NCBI GenBank assembly: GCA_950295325.1
Contig: OX485808.1
Coordinates: 13,082,501 to 13,146,500, forward strand
Direction of reading: 5' to 3'
Source: Polytrichum commune
Lineage: Eukaryota > Streptophyta > Polytrichopsida > Polytrichales > Polytrichaceae
DNA length: 64,000 bases
A program made the translations under genes and the position numbers. The notes beneath the pieces are model-generated. The model ran no database searches. It saw only the letters and a list, made by a program, of their open reading frames with translations, and had not been told where the DNA came from. Below are positions 12,760-23,559 of this stretch, in pieces. Each line of letters starts with the position of its first letter. Position 1 is the stretch's first letter.

Positions 12760-15700
12760 ATGGAATCCATCCTCAGCTCTCGCGGAGTCCTCCTCCCTTC
12801 TCAATTTCCAAGAGATGTCACCTCTAAAATCGCCTCGAAAACTTTCTATTGTGCAAAAAATGGCGGAAATTTAAAGAGCGATGCATCATCTCCTCCTGTG
12901 AATTGGGGCCATGGTTGTTCCGGAAGGCTACAGACCCGGGATCTCACGGTTGCAAGGACCTCTTCGTCTGTGGTGGTGGCGCCTTCTTCCGCAAGTGATG
13001 ACGATTCACCAGGTGGGTTTTCACTTTTCTTGGGTTTGAATTTTGGGTTCCGAGTCATGGCGCTTGATGTGAATTTAAGATGGTGGTTTTGTGTGGGGAA
13101 TTGGGTGGAATCTTGAATGTACTCTGATAGATTGAGGGTTAGGAAAATATATGCCAATGTGATGTGATGTGTGGGGTTTTAGATTTGGGCCTTGAAGAAT
13201 TTGGATTCTGAGTTTGGAGGTATGCCCTGGATGTGAATTGTGCTGGGAGATTAGGTGGAAAAGGTTGAATGTTAACCTGAGAGATTGAGGAATAAGACTT
13301 TCTTGTGCGAATGTGATGTGATGGGTGGGTTTTCAGTTTTGGTTATTGAAGAATTTTGATGATTTGGGTTCTGAGGTAATGGCCCTTGATGTGAATTTGA
13401 GCTGGTTTTTTGTGTGTGCTGGGTGTGGGAATTGGGTTGAAGATTGAATTTTACTGTGAAAGATTGAGAGATGAGAATCTCTTAAAGAGTTCTGATTTTT
13501 TGGTTCCGAGTCATGGCGCTTGATGTAAATTTGAGATGGTGGTTTTGTGTGGGGAATTGCGTTGAAGATTGAATGTTAGTCTGAGAGATTGAGGGGTAAG
13601 AAACCTGATGCCAATGTGATGTGTGATGTGTGGGTTTTAGTTTTGGGCTTTGAAGAATTCTGATTTCGAGTTTCGAGGTGTGGCCCTTGATGTGAAATTG
13701 GACTGAGACATTGGGTTGAACGATTGAATGTTAACCTGGGAGATCGAGGGATAAGAATTTCCTGTGTCAATGTGATGTGATGGGTGGGTTTACAGTTTTG
13801 GGTCTTGAAGAATTTCAAATTTGGGTTCCGAGGTTTTTAGCCCTTGATGTGAAATCGAGCTGGTTTTTATATGTGCTGGGTGTGGGGAATTGGGTTCAAG
13901 TTTGAATTTTACTGTGAGAGATTGAGAGATAAGAAATTCTTGACGTATTCTGATTTTGGGTTCCGAGGTACGGCCCTTGATGTGAATTTGAGATGGTGTT
14001 TTTGTGTCCTGGGTGTTTTTGTGTCCTGGGTGTTTTTGTTGATAATTGAAGGTTAACCTGGGAGATTGAGGGGTCACAATTTCTTGTGATGGGTTTCAGA
14101 TGAGAGAGAGAGAGAGAGAATTGTGTGTGACAAACAACAAGTGCAGAGAGAGTTTAGGTTCGAGTGCCCAATACCTCCCTCAGCTACCTCGGCTCAGTAG
14201 TTTGGGCGCCTACTACAACTCATGCCAGGGCTGCTCGTATGCATTATCTAGTTTTATAGCCCACTAATTGGGGTACGGTTGCAAATCTGGCAAGAAGAAG
14301 TACAACATGGGAAGCCTGAATTATAGAATGGTATTATAGCCAACACTAGCATGGAATTATAGCCAACAGTAGCATAAACCGTAACTGGGGCCACGTGATC
14401 GCTCATTGTTCCTCCCCTACTAGACTCGCCGAGCCTCTTGGTATTCAAAACTTTGAAAATGATCGGTTGACTTGGTGACCCCCAACCCCAAATGATTGGG
14501 TGGACCATATCGGGTAACACTAGGATGGCTCGGTGGAGAATGAAAGCCCACATCACTTGCCTTGAAAAGAATAATTCAAAAGTCAAGGTGAACCATTATT
14601 TCGTTGCGAGATTCCATAACTCACTAATCAGGGTATGGTTGGAAATCTGGCAGGAAGCAGCACAGCATGGGAAGCATTTGGCACAAAGATCAGTGGCGAA
14701 TGGGATGGGTACAGTGCAGAATTCAATTTTCAAGGGGAACCTGTGCAGTTACCCAGCAATGTGGTGCCCGACGCATTTCGCGAGTGGGGAGTCGAAATTT
14801 ACGATTGGCAATCACAATGTCCGACCCTAACCCATCCCACAGAAGGCCAACTTTGGTACAAAATTCAACGTCTTCTGCCAACTGTGGGTTGTGAGGCTGA
14901 TGCTGCCACCATCCACAGCGTTGAAGAATGTGATGCTCAAATTCACGCCTCCGCACTTGCATACCACGAGGGCGGTTCTTACACGGGCGTGTGGCGTGGC
15001 AAGCGTGTCATGAAAGAAAAACAAGGGTCAGGGCCAGGAAAGGTGATTTTAAGAGAGGGTGATGAATTGGGTGTGGAGCAATGCTTGGTGCACAATCGCT
15101 CTAGAGTGCGAGTTTTTCAGGAGTTAAATGCACGCAGGCGGATCTTGGTTTCGCGCGAGACTTGGGAAGGCCCATTTCGCAATGGCGAGTCGCTGGGTGG
15201 TTGTGCAATTTCTAGCTCTGCTTTCGCAACACAGGCGTGTTTACTAGCGTCAGAACTCAGCGGGTTCTGGGAAACAGAGATTTACTCTGCTGGATTCGAA
15301 TCCGCTTCTGTAAGTCAATGCACATTCCCCAGAATATATTGGAGTTATCCTTTAAGTCGATGGGACTTTTCATCGGGAGTTCGTCTCCGAAATTTTCCAT
15401 TTGGTGTTTGCATACAAAATCAATAATTTCTTTCCATTTGTGATGGTGCATGCTTTGGAGGTAATGTTTGAATTTGAACGAAGAGCAATCTATTCTGGTT
15501 AAATAAGTTCATCCTTGATATGCCGAAGTGAATTCGACCCTCAATAAACCGGTATAGAATCTTCTTCGCACAAACCTCCACTCTACCTCCAAGCATGCAC
15601 CAAAAACTTACCAAACATGGAAGGTCTTGTATGCAAAACATCCAACTCCCGACCAGAAGTCATATTGAATTATAGGATAACTCTAGTCTACGGTTCCTTA

Positions 15701-17283
15701 TAAATCTTGAAAAACAGTTTGAGACAGATTTGTTTTTAACAATGGGAAATGCACCTTAAAAGGACTGAATGTGTGGTTGGTTGTCCGGAGCAGCAGGGCT
15801 CAAGTGGGCATTCTTCTTCTTGTGTAACGAGTGAGCTCATACGGCCTGAGAATTCGGAGGTTTTGGAAAGGCCTGCGGCAGCGGACAATGTGGTTTTTCT
15901 TCCCAAGGATATGTGGACTGTTCTAAAGGATTCTGGCTCAGGTGGCTCCATTGTTGAGACTGGATGGCTTGTGCAACGCGATTTGGCTCTAGTGTCTGTT
16001 TGCGAATTCGAGAGCTCCAATAAACCAAAAGTGAGTTGCCAAAGTTCTAGCATCTCTTATCATGCCAAAATGAGTTGGGTCCTCAATGAACTGATATATA
16101 ATGTTCTTTGATCAAACCTCCACACCGACTCCAAGCATGCACCCAAAACTTACTGAACATGGAAAGTTTGTATACAAATCAATCAACTCCCGACCATAAC
16201 TCTTGGTTGAATTAAAGGATAAATCTTCCAGTGGATGTTCCACTATGTCCTTGCTAGCAAAAGCTCTCTAAAAGTATAACTATAATCTGTGCATGGTGTC
16301 ATGAACTGGAATGAAGAACAAGCAATGTCCAATTGTAAGATGGCTTCAAGCCAAGGCCTAAATGCAAATCCCACAACAACTCTGAGGTTAAGCTGCCTAA
16401 GGCTGCAATTGTACTCCGATGAATCTTTTTAACACTTATACAATGCATCCAATCATAGTGCGGCTATCCGGGTGAACTAGATATATTCAACCAACCATAT
16501 GGGAACCTAGAGGCTTGCCCTTGGGGTTCATAGTTGTGGCCCAGCTTGTCCGTGCCCATTCAAGGTGTTCACCTCTTAAAGGAGGTAGTAGTGTATGAGG
16601 GCAATCTATGTCTTGTGATACTTGTTTCAGGATAACATATAGACTTTGACCAACTCGAAGATGAAGCAACACCATTTTTCATGGCGGTGGCAATGTTGGA
16701 GTCATCTTTCTTTTTGCCCAATTATAGAAGTGTTCTTTGAAATTGATGAAAGAATGATCTCTGGACATTTGGTGTTTGGCATTGCTAAGCACAATCAATT
16801 GTCCATTAACTTGAGGAAACACTTAATTTTCTGGTGCTCCCTATCACTATGGTCCACCCAATCATAGTGGAGGTATCCAGGTGAATTGGATGTTTTCAAC
16901 CAACATACGAGAACCTAGGGCCTTGACCTAGGGGGAAGATAGGTGCAAGCCAACTTGTCTATGCCCATTCAAAGTATTCACCTTTGAAAGGAGACAATAC
17001 TTTTTGAGGGCCCTCAAGTTCTCGTGATGATGCTTGTTCCGAGAGTACATGTGAAGTTAGACCAACTCAAAGTTGAAGCCAAACCATCCTTCATAATTCA
17101 CGCCAGTGGCAACATTGAAGTCATCTCTCTTTCTGTTCAATTGTAGACAAGGAGATGAAAGAATGATCTTTGAGCATGGTGTTCAGCACAGCTAAGCACA
17201 ATCGATTGTCTATGAACTGAGATTTTCAATTTTTATTGCAGAGGGCTTACCTGAGACTTGAGAGGAGGACATCTTCTGCTTAA
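12760..17283 (+). CDS. Predicted plastid protein of unknown function (4 exons)
   Basis: I join exons 12760-13012, 14654-15309, 15794-16030 and 17242-17283 into a frame of about 395 aa. Exon 1 encodes a Ser-rich, positively charged start (MESILSSRGVLLPSQFPRD) that looks like a chloroplast transit peptide. The exon 1/2 join gives SPGSSTAWEAF. Exon 2 encodes conserved-looking text such as ISGEWDGYSAEF, QCPTLTHP, LLPTVGCEADAAT and ETWEGPFRNGE. Exon 3 encodes NVVFLPKDMWTVLKDSG and ETGWLVQRDLALVSVCEFE. Exon 4 adds only RAYLRLERRTSSA. The donor after exon 2 is a strong GTAAGT; exon 3 has a tandem CAGCAG acceptor, so one residue is optional. Tryptophan- and glycine-rich strand-like segments suggest a beta-barrel (calycin-like) fold, but this is inference. 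I do not recognise a named family. Introns 1 and 3 are full of repeats. Confidence 0.75.
13013..14090. repeat. Intronic tandem array with three-monomer higher-order repeat
   Basis: In intron 1 of the plastid-protein gene, the landmark 'cttgatgtgaatttgag' and variants recur with starts at 13061, 13225, 13383, 13517, 13684, 13841 and 13974. Spacings are 164, 158, 134, 167, 157 and 133 bp. The same long-medium-short pattern therefore repeats with a period of 456-457 bp. Monomer 1 matches monomer 4 ('gttccgagtcatggcgcttg'), and monomer 3 matches monomer 6. The array begins at the exon 1 donor. Confidence 0.88.
16340..16822 (+). mobile_element. 5S-rRNA-derived element, copy A (intronic)
   Basis: Bases 16350-16425 align with the central part of plant 5S rRNA: ATCCCA, AACTC, GTTAAGC, TACTCCGATG, in the right order and spacing. 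The following body ('ccaatcatagtg', 'gggaacctaga', 'cccattcaaggtgttcacct', 'accaactcgaagatgaagc') recurs at 16830-17225 and 29098-29410. It lies in intron 3 of the plastid-protein gene in the same orientation. Candidates are a Cassandra-like TRIM LTR or a 5S-derived SINE. Confidence 0.72.
16830..17225 (+). mobile_element. 5S-derived element, copy B without 5S head
   Basis: Repeats the body of copy A head-to-tail, about 408 bp downstream. It starts at 'ttctggtgctccctatcact', the point where the 5S-like head ends in copy C at 29 kb. It stops just short of the exon 4 acceptor at 17241. Confidence 0.75.
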
Positions 17284-19380
17284 GCTGAAAAGACACACGA
17301 CTGAGGATTAATTCATGCACATACAGGTATTTGTCATTTGCTGCAAGGGTTAGACATTCTTCTCATTGTGGTATATTCATGGGGAATGAAAAACTCGAAA
17401 ATGCGAAGTAGAATATTGAAGAAATGTTTTTGACATACAGTAGGAGAACAGTTTATCTTTATTGGCATTGTAAGATACACAGCATATGTAGAGACTCCGA
17501 CCTCCAAGGGAGCATCTTGTTTGTGGAATTTGACATTAGTTTCCCAATATATGTCAGTGTAAAATTGGATGATTGAAATTAACTTCTTCACATGCATTTG
17601 AACAAATGAAGAAATCGACTGACCTCTCATTCAATAGACACTTGATGTGGAACTGAGTGTCTTAGTTGAGCTTGACACACATTTTATTTTTTCTCCTTTG
17701 ATCTGCAACTTCCTCATTTCACGTTTTAAGTATAAGGCATCCCATTACTGATCCTCTGAACCTCTTCTGATCAACCTTGGTTTGGAGCTAATATTCATCA
17801 AGGGATTATCAATATCAAGGAAAGTCCTCCCGACAATGGGGAATACCCCAACCATAGTCAAGGTTCAAAATTACGGAAACTTGAAGACATATCACATTCT
17901 TCCCAGTACCACGTCCTGGATAACCCTCCAACGAATCAAGTGTAAGTTGCACAAAACCAAATCTACGCAGTTCCTTTTTTTGGGTCTCTTTTCAAAGCCT
18001 TCGATGCACCTCCATCCATCTCTACTTAACCCTCTTTGTAGAAGGATATAGATTTGTTGTAGAGGAATGAGGTGGACCCCTAGACTTGTAGAACCAACAG
18101 AAATTGTCTGTTTAATACCACAAATGGACTTGTGTTAATATTCACCATCTGTTGTCATGGGATTTCTCACACTCAAGAGACAGGATAAAGATGCAGAAAA
18201 GCTCTCATGTTCATGGAATGCCCACCAAGCACAAGAAGATTGGAACTTCTAATTCACAGCCACGTTTTTTGTGTGCATTGAAGTGTTTAAATAACACATC
18301 AGTGTTTATATTTGCAGCTGTCGCACTCTTTCCGTGTCTCAAAGTCAAATTCTGTAGAATCATTTTGTCCACTCACAAAATGGATCTAACTCATCCGAAC
18401 CTCAGGCTATGGCGGACTTGATTTCTTCCTTTCTTTCTAACACTTCAATCTTGCTATTACTACCACTAACATTATCTTCTCTGAAACTCTATTGTAGGCG
18501 CAAGAGTCCACATAACTTGGGGGGGGGGGGACCTATAATACAACCATTTAGCCCTTAAATGCGCATGCAACCCAAAATGGGTCGCCACCTAATATTCTAA
18601 TTGGTTTGCGACCCACTAGGAGGCAATCTATGTGGATGAAAGGTATCTACTGGTGTAGGGTGGTGCCTACTACGATGTGAGCCAAACTAACATATAAAAA
18701 TCTCATGCTTCAAGTATGTAGGATTTTTTGTTAGTTTGGGATTGCTTAATTTGGGAGGTGGTCCCATGAGCTGCCCAAATCTAGAATCTAATGTCTTTCA
18801 CATATGAGGGTGGAGTTTTTTTCTCTCTCCCTTAGGACAAGGTGACGGTTTTGCATGACTTGACTGAATGGATTTAAAACAAATTTAATACACATATTGC
18901 TTACTCCCAATCAAAGAGTGAATATTCCAAAATGCCCTCATGTGACCCTTCAATTGTTAGGGTGATGGACTTCATCTAATATGACTCATCAATATGATTC
19001 CTCCATATGACTCCTCAAGGCCCAAAATCATCATTGGACCTTTAGAACCATTAAAGGTTAACCTTCTTAGTAAAAGGACACCCAATCACAAGCCTTCCCT
19101 TGGCGGTCACGCCAGCGGCCATAACATGTCTCGACGGGAATCTGCACCGACGAACGAACAGTCCCAACTGATTCCACGATAGTTGCATATTCAACGACCG
19201 ACTTCACTCGTCCGTCGAGCTCCTAGGGTTTAGGGTTTAAGGTTCTGGCAACTCCCTCCACCTCTTCCTTTCGCATTTTGGTCGCCATCGCCATCGCGGT
19301 TCCATCCCAAATCCTGGTCACCTCTCGCCAAGGAGGAGGAGCAGGAGGAGATTCACGTTCTCTGCGTCTGATCAACCGCC
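17284..19380. other. Intergenic region
   Basis: No gene recognised. There is a G homopolymer near 18525. The last 150 bp carry CT- and GC-richer sequence that is probably promoter and 5' leader of the downstream dehydrogenase gene; no defined TATA or other element could be assigned. Confidence 0.5.
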
Positions 19381-20610
19381 ATGGCAATGTCATTACATTG
19401 CCAAAGGGCCGTTCTAGCCCAGCCATCGGGAGTGGGAATTTCGCAAACGGTGAGCAAGAGCAGCTGTTTTTCCACCTTCACAAGCTGCCCTGTTCGCCAT
19501 TCGTTGCAGAATGGGAAGAAACATCAACAATATGGAAGTGCTGTGTCTGTCTCATCATCGAAGGCAACGATCAGAATGGGGTACAAAGAGTCCGGCCCAA
19601 CTGTGGCAGTGGTAGGAGTAACCGGGGCCGTAGGGCAAGAGTTTCTAAGCGTTTTATCAGATCGGGACTTTCCCTACAGGCAGCTGAAGCTTTTGGCAAG
19701 CAAGAGGTCTGCAGGGAAGCACATAACCTTCGAGGGAAAGGAGTACGAGGTGGAGGAGCTAACCGAAGAGAGTTTCAAGGGAGTTGAAATTGCTTTGTTC
19801 AGTGCTGGAGGATCGATTAGCAAGAAGTATGGCCCCATGGCAGCTGCACAGGGCACCATTGTGGTGGACAACAGCTCAGCATTCCGAATGGATGATGGAG
19901 TACCATTGGTAGTACCTGAGGTTAACCCTGATGCCATGGCACATATCAAGCTAAGCAACAAGAAGGGGGCTCTTATTGCAAATCCTAATTGCTCCACCAT
20001 CATTGCTCTTATGGCTGCAACGCCGTTGCATCGACATGCCAAGGTTAAGAGGATGGTGGTGAGCACATATCAAGCTGCGAGTGGTGCTGGAGCTGCGGCT
20101 ATGGCGGAGCTGGAGCTGCAAACCAAGGAAGTTCTGGAAGGAAAAGAACCGACATGCAATATTTTCAGCAGACAGTATGCTTTCAATCTCTTCTCACATA
20201 ACTCCCCTGTGACAGGGAACGGGTACAATGAAGAGGAGATGAAGCTTGTTAAGGAGACTCGCAAGATTTGGAATGACAATGAGGTTAAGGTTACCGCTAC
20301 GTGTATCAGAGTGCCTGTGATGAGGGCTCATGCGGAGAGTATTAACTTGCAGTTTGAGACTCCGTTGGATGAAGTGGAAGCAAGAGAGATTTTGTCGAAG
20401 GCTGATGGAGTGATTGTTATCGATGACCGAGAAGGGAACAACTTTCCTACTCCTCTTGAGGTTTCGAACAAAGATGCAGTAGCGGTTGGACGCATTAGAC
20501 ATGACATCTCACAAGAAGGCAACTATGGGCTGGATATCTTTGTTTGCGGTGATCAAATACGCAAGGGAGCTGCCTTGAATGCTGTGCAGATTGCGGAGCT
20601 TCTCCTATGA
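19381..20610 (+). CDS. ASADH: Aspartate-semialdehyde dehydrogenase, plastid precursor
   Basis: Single-exon frame of 409 aa. The enzyme reduces aspartyl phosphate to aspartate semialdehyde with NADPH, the branch-point step to lysine, threonine, methionine and isoleucine; in plants it acts in plastids. Residues 1 to about 66 are a Ser/Gln-rich transit-type extension. VAVVGVTGAVGQEF (about 75-88) is the NADP-binding loop. The catalytic cysteine is C204 in NPNCST, followed by Q231 in QAASGAG. The pair R310 and H317 (RVPVMRAH) has the seven-residue spacing of the bacterial substrate-binding Arg and general-base His. GRIRHD follows near 370. The start was chosen because it is the first in-frame ATG, lies in good context (gccATGg) and gives a transit peptide. 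All key residues are present, so it should be active. The lack of introns is notable beside its heavily split neighbours. Confidence 0.97.
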   Translation: MAMSLHCQRAVLAQPSGVGISQTVSKSSCFSTFTSCPVRHSLQNGKKHQQYGSAVSVSSSKATIRMGYKESGPTVAVVGVTGAVGQEFLSVLSDRDFPYRQLKLLASKRSAGKHITFEGKEYEVEELTEESFKGVEIALFSAGGSISKKYGPMAAAQGTIVVDNSSAFRMDDGVPLVVPEVNPDAMAHIKLSNKKGALIANPNCSTIIALMAATPLHRHAKVKRMVVSTYQAASGAGAAAMAELELQTKEVLEGKEPTCNIFSRQYAFNLFSHNSPVTGNGYNEEEMKLVKETRKIWNDNEVKVTATCIRVPVMRAHAESINLQFETPLDEVEAREILSKADGVIVIDDREGNNFPTPLEVSNKDAVAVGRIRHDISQEGNYGLDIFVCGDQIRKGAALNAVQIAELLL

Positions 20611-20799
20611 TAGCAAGCAGAACTTTGAGGTGCAAATTCACTTTGTTGAGCAGAATTCAAGAGATTTGAGGGTCCTTTGGAAAATATCCTCGTCTGTCTT
20701 GGTCATTCAGATGCTCTTAGCTGGTGGATTTTGTTGGAGCTTTCTTCCGATGTTACTGGAGAGAGATGTAACTAAGGATCTTATTTGCGGCAATCAGTG
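20611..20799. other. Likely 3' untranslated region of ASADH
   Basis: Continues from the TGA stop with no new gene. No clear AATAAA signal can be singled out. It runs directly into the triplicated segment. Confidence 0.45.
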
Positions 20800-21885
20800 C
20801 AGCCATTCATTTCTGAAGTCTTAGGTCAGTTAAACCTCTGGGAAACATGCGTAAGAAACTCACAAAAATAAGACCTGTTCCCGGTTGCGCTTGAAATCAG
20901 AACATAACAACCTTGACAACACCTACTTGTTGGGATTAATACTGGCCAGACTTGATAAATGTTCACAGATTCAGGAAGAGTTACCTACTTACTGACGTTA
21001 TTTCAATCCTTTGGATTTCACTCCGGTTTCTTCAGTTTTCTGCCTTCTGCAGTTCTCAGACGTATGTCAGCATTTGTGCATGTGTGCTTGTCCTTGACAG
21101 CAACCAATTTTTTTTGGTATTCTAGGGAACTTCTAACAGTATAGAGAAAGGGCATTTGCTAGTACTAGAGCTGTTACTGGAGAGTTACAAAAGAAGTTGT
21201 GGCGACCATTTATTTCGGAAGTCTTAGATCAGCTAAACCTCTGGGAAACATGTGTAAGAAATTTACAAGAATAAGACTTATTCCTGGTTGCGCTTGAAAT
21301 CAGAACATATCAACCTTGATAACACCTAATTGTTGAGATATATTCTGGCCAGACATGATGAATGACCACAGATCCAGAAAGAGCTGCCTACTGATTGCCA
21401 TTATGTAAATCCCTTTCATGGATGTCACTCTGGTTTCTTCAAGTTCCTGGTTTCTGCAGTTTTCAGAACATATGTTGGTAATTTTGTATGTGTGCTTGTT
21501 CTTGACAGCAACAATTCTTTTGTTGAGAATTTTTTAACAGTAGGAAAGGGCGCTTCGGAGGACTAGAGGCGATATCGAAGAGTTGTTACAAAAAGATTGC
21601 GGTGGCCATTTATTTCTGGAGTCTAGGTTAGGTAAACCTTTGGGAAACAAGTGTAAGATTCTTTAAGAATAAGACTTGTTCCCGGTTGTGCTTCAATCAT
21701 TTTATCCTAACCTTGACATTATCTAATTGTGTGACACCACTAACTATAGATCCAAAAAGAGTGTACTTCTTGCAGATTTGTCAATTCCTTCTTTGGATTT
21801 CACTCTTGTTTGTTCGTTTCCTGCCTTCTTCATACATTTGCATTTGTGTAATTTGAGCTGGCTTGTGCTTGACAGTAACTATGCT
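20800..21885 (+). repeat. Tandem triplication (about 400 bp) after ASADH
   Basis: Three diverged head-to-tail copies. Each carries 'taaacctctgggaaaca', then 'aataagac.tgttcc.ggtt', 'aaccttgac', 'ttcactc..gtttcttc' and ends 'tgtgcttgt.cttgacag.aa'. The 'gggaaac' landmark lies at 20840, 21243 and 21642, giving periods of 403 and 399 bp. Copy 3 is the most decayed. No open frame is shared between copies. Confidence 0.88.
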
Positions 21886-22823
21886 TGTGGCACCTTTGAA
21901 TTGCAACACAAAGCTATAACTCCCAAGTGGACACTGATTTCACATTTTTTCAATCACACTACACCATAACACTGAACTGATGCCTACTTACCAAACATAG
22001 GGCTAAAATCTAATCTTTTATTTTTACAGTGTATACTTGCAACCTACAAGATTGAGTGAATCATGAGCTAAATCTTACCACTGAGAAGGTGATAAAATTT
22101 GAAGGGTATCATGAACCCTTGCATTTTGAGATGTGGTTAGAGAACATCAAACAGGAGGGGGAAAAACACTTTGTGTACCTATAGCTCTCCAAGTTGAGTG
22201 AGAGCTGATGTTATGAAAGAGAAGAAGATCTTGAGCGAAAGAGCCTTAAACCTATTGATTCCCTGGGTTTTGTCATGTTCCACACATTGGCTCCTCATGT
22301 ATTAGTGCTTGGGTTGGTACTATCAGCTCGGAATGATTGTGCAACATATTTTGGGGAAGGAGTGGCATGACTTGATCTGAACGCAGGTCTAGTAGTCACC
22401 ATTGGCCTGTTTTCAAATTCATAGGAAAATCATGGAGTCCATTGAGCAGATAGCATGCATGCAGGACTCTATTGGGTAGTTTAGCAAAAGCAAGATGAGG
22501 GTGATTGGAGACCCAGAACAATAGCAACACCAAGAGGTTAACACCTTGAAACGATGCAGCTGTCATTCAGGCTTGATAAATCCTAGTGAAATGAGAGTGT
22601 TAACATGTGCTTGTATTGTAACCAACACCCATAGAACATCCTTCAAGTGTTTATGGCATCCTTAAACTTGAAAGCACTTTGATTTGGCCCACATACCTTA
22701 CTGTACCTGAATACTAGGGCATAGCAAAAACCCTCCCAGCTCCGTTACAGTGTGAAGAATCTAATGCACAAACTGTGCACAATAAGCATTAAATAACTTA
22801 CAATTCTAAACTCAAACATGTGA
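21886..22823. other. Intergenic region
   Basis: No gene or repeat recognised between the triplication and the tRNA gene. Confidence 0.5.
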
Positions 22824-22907
22824 GTCAGCATGGCCGAGTGGTCTAAGGCGCCAGACTCAAGTTCTGGTCTTCGTAAGGGGGCGTGGGTTCGAACCCCACT
22901 GCTGACA
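22824..22907 (+). tRNA. tRNA-Leu (anticodon CAA)
   Basis: Perfect 7-bp acceptor stem (GTCAGCA with TGCTGAC) plus discriminator A. The anticodon stem is CCAGA/TCTGG around the loop CTCAAGT, placing anticodon CAA at 22858-22860; it reads UUG leucine codons. A long variable arm (type II tRNA) fits leucine. The A box (TGGCCGAGTGG) and B box (GGTTCGAACCC) match the Pol III internal promoter. The gene has no intron after position 37, although CAA leucine tRNAs often carry one in plants. No CCA is encoded, as expected for a nuclear gene. Confidence 0.97.
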
Positions 22908-23559
22908 TTAGTTGATGATTGTCCTAATTGTGACAAGTATGCTTTTGTCATTTCAGCCTTCATTATCTCTCTCTTCAGTCATGGAGTAGAGAAAGTCAGT
23001 ACTTTCATACGATGGGGAGCACTTGCAACTTGAAATAACGATTTTAGTATTCATTCCAATGTTTGGGGATTTTTTTGGGCACAATCCTTCAATATCTTAA
23101 ATTGCCAAGTCCAACTGGTTATCTATTGACATCTTTCAGTGTTTCTTTATTATATTAGAGTATATTCTATGAATTCCTCTAAAATGAGTGGTAAATCTCT
23201 TGAATCTCTTGAACCTGCACTGATATGTGCAAACAGGCTATCCAACGCTAATTTATCTACATTCCACATTATTTTGAATACTTATTACCATAGTAAAAAA
23301 ACACATGAATTAAAAAAAAAATTGTGGTTATGAGTAAACCAAGTTATGAGGTTCTGTAATGTGATTTTAACCCCAAGGTAAATTGCATGATTAAAGAGGC
23401 AACCTACTTGCGAAGGGAACCTACTTGCACATACTAGTGTACCGTTATTAATATGGATTGAACTCAAACTCAATCTAGAGGAAGAAAGAAGGTGATGAAC
23501 TTTATAACATCATGCAATGTCCAAATGCATATAAAGGCAAAAGAGTGGAGAACCCCATG
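22908..23559. other. Intergenic region
   Basis: No gene or repeat recognised downstream of the tRNA gene. There is no strong T-run terminator immediately after it. Confidence 0.45.

Noticed and set aside
14254-14640. Sequences at about 14260-14340 and 14620-14665 as duplicate exon 2 starts ('atctggcaggaag' and 'atctggcaagaag')
   Set aside because: The first copy lacks the coding text that follows and has lost the acceptor reading; it appears to be another local duplication in intron 1, not an alternative exon.
16830-17225. Copies A and B as the two LTRs of one TRIM
   Set aside because: They abut without an internal domain and differ at their 5' ends, so a tandem duplication is simpler.
19674-20066. 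Antisense open frames inside ASADH
   Set aside because: Shadow frames of a strongly coding sense strand with no motifs of their own.
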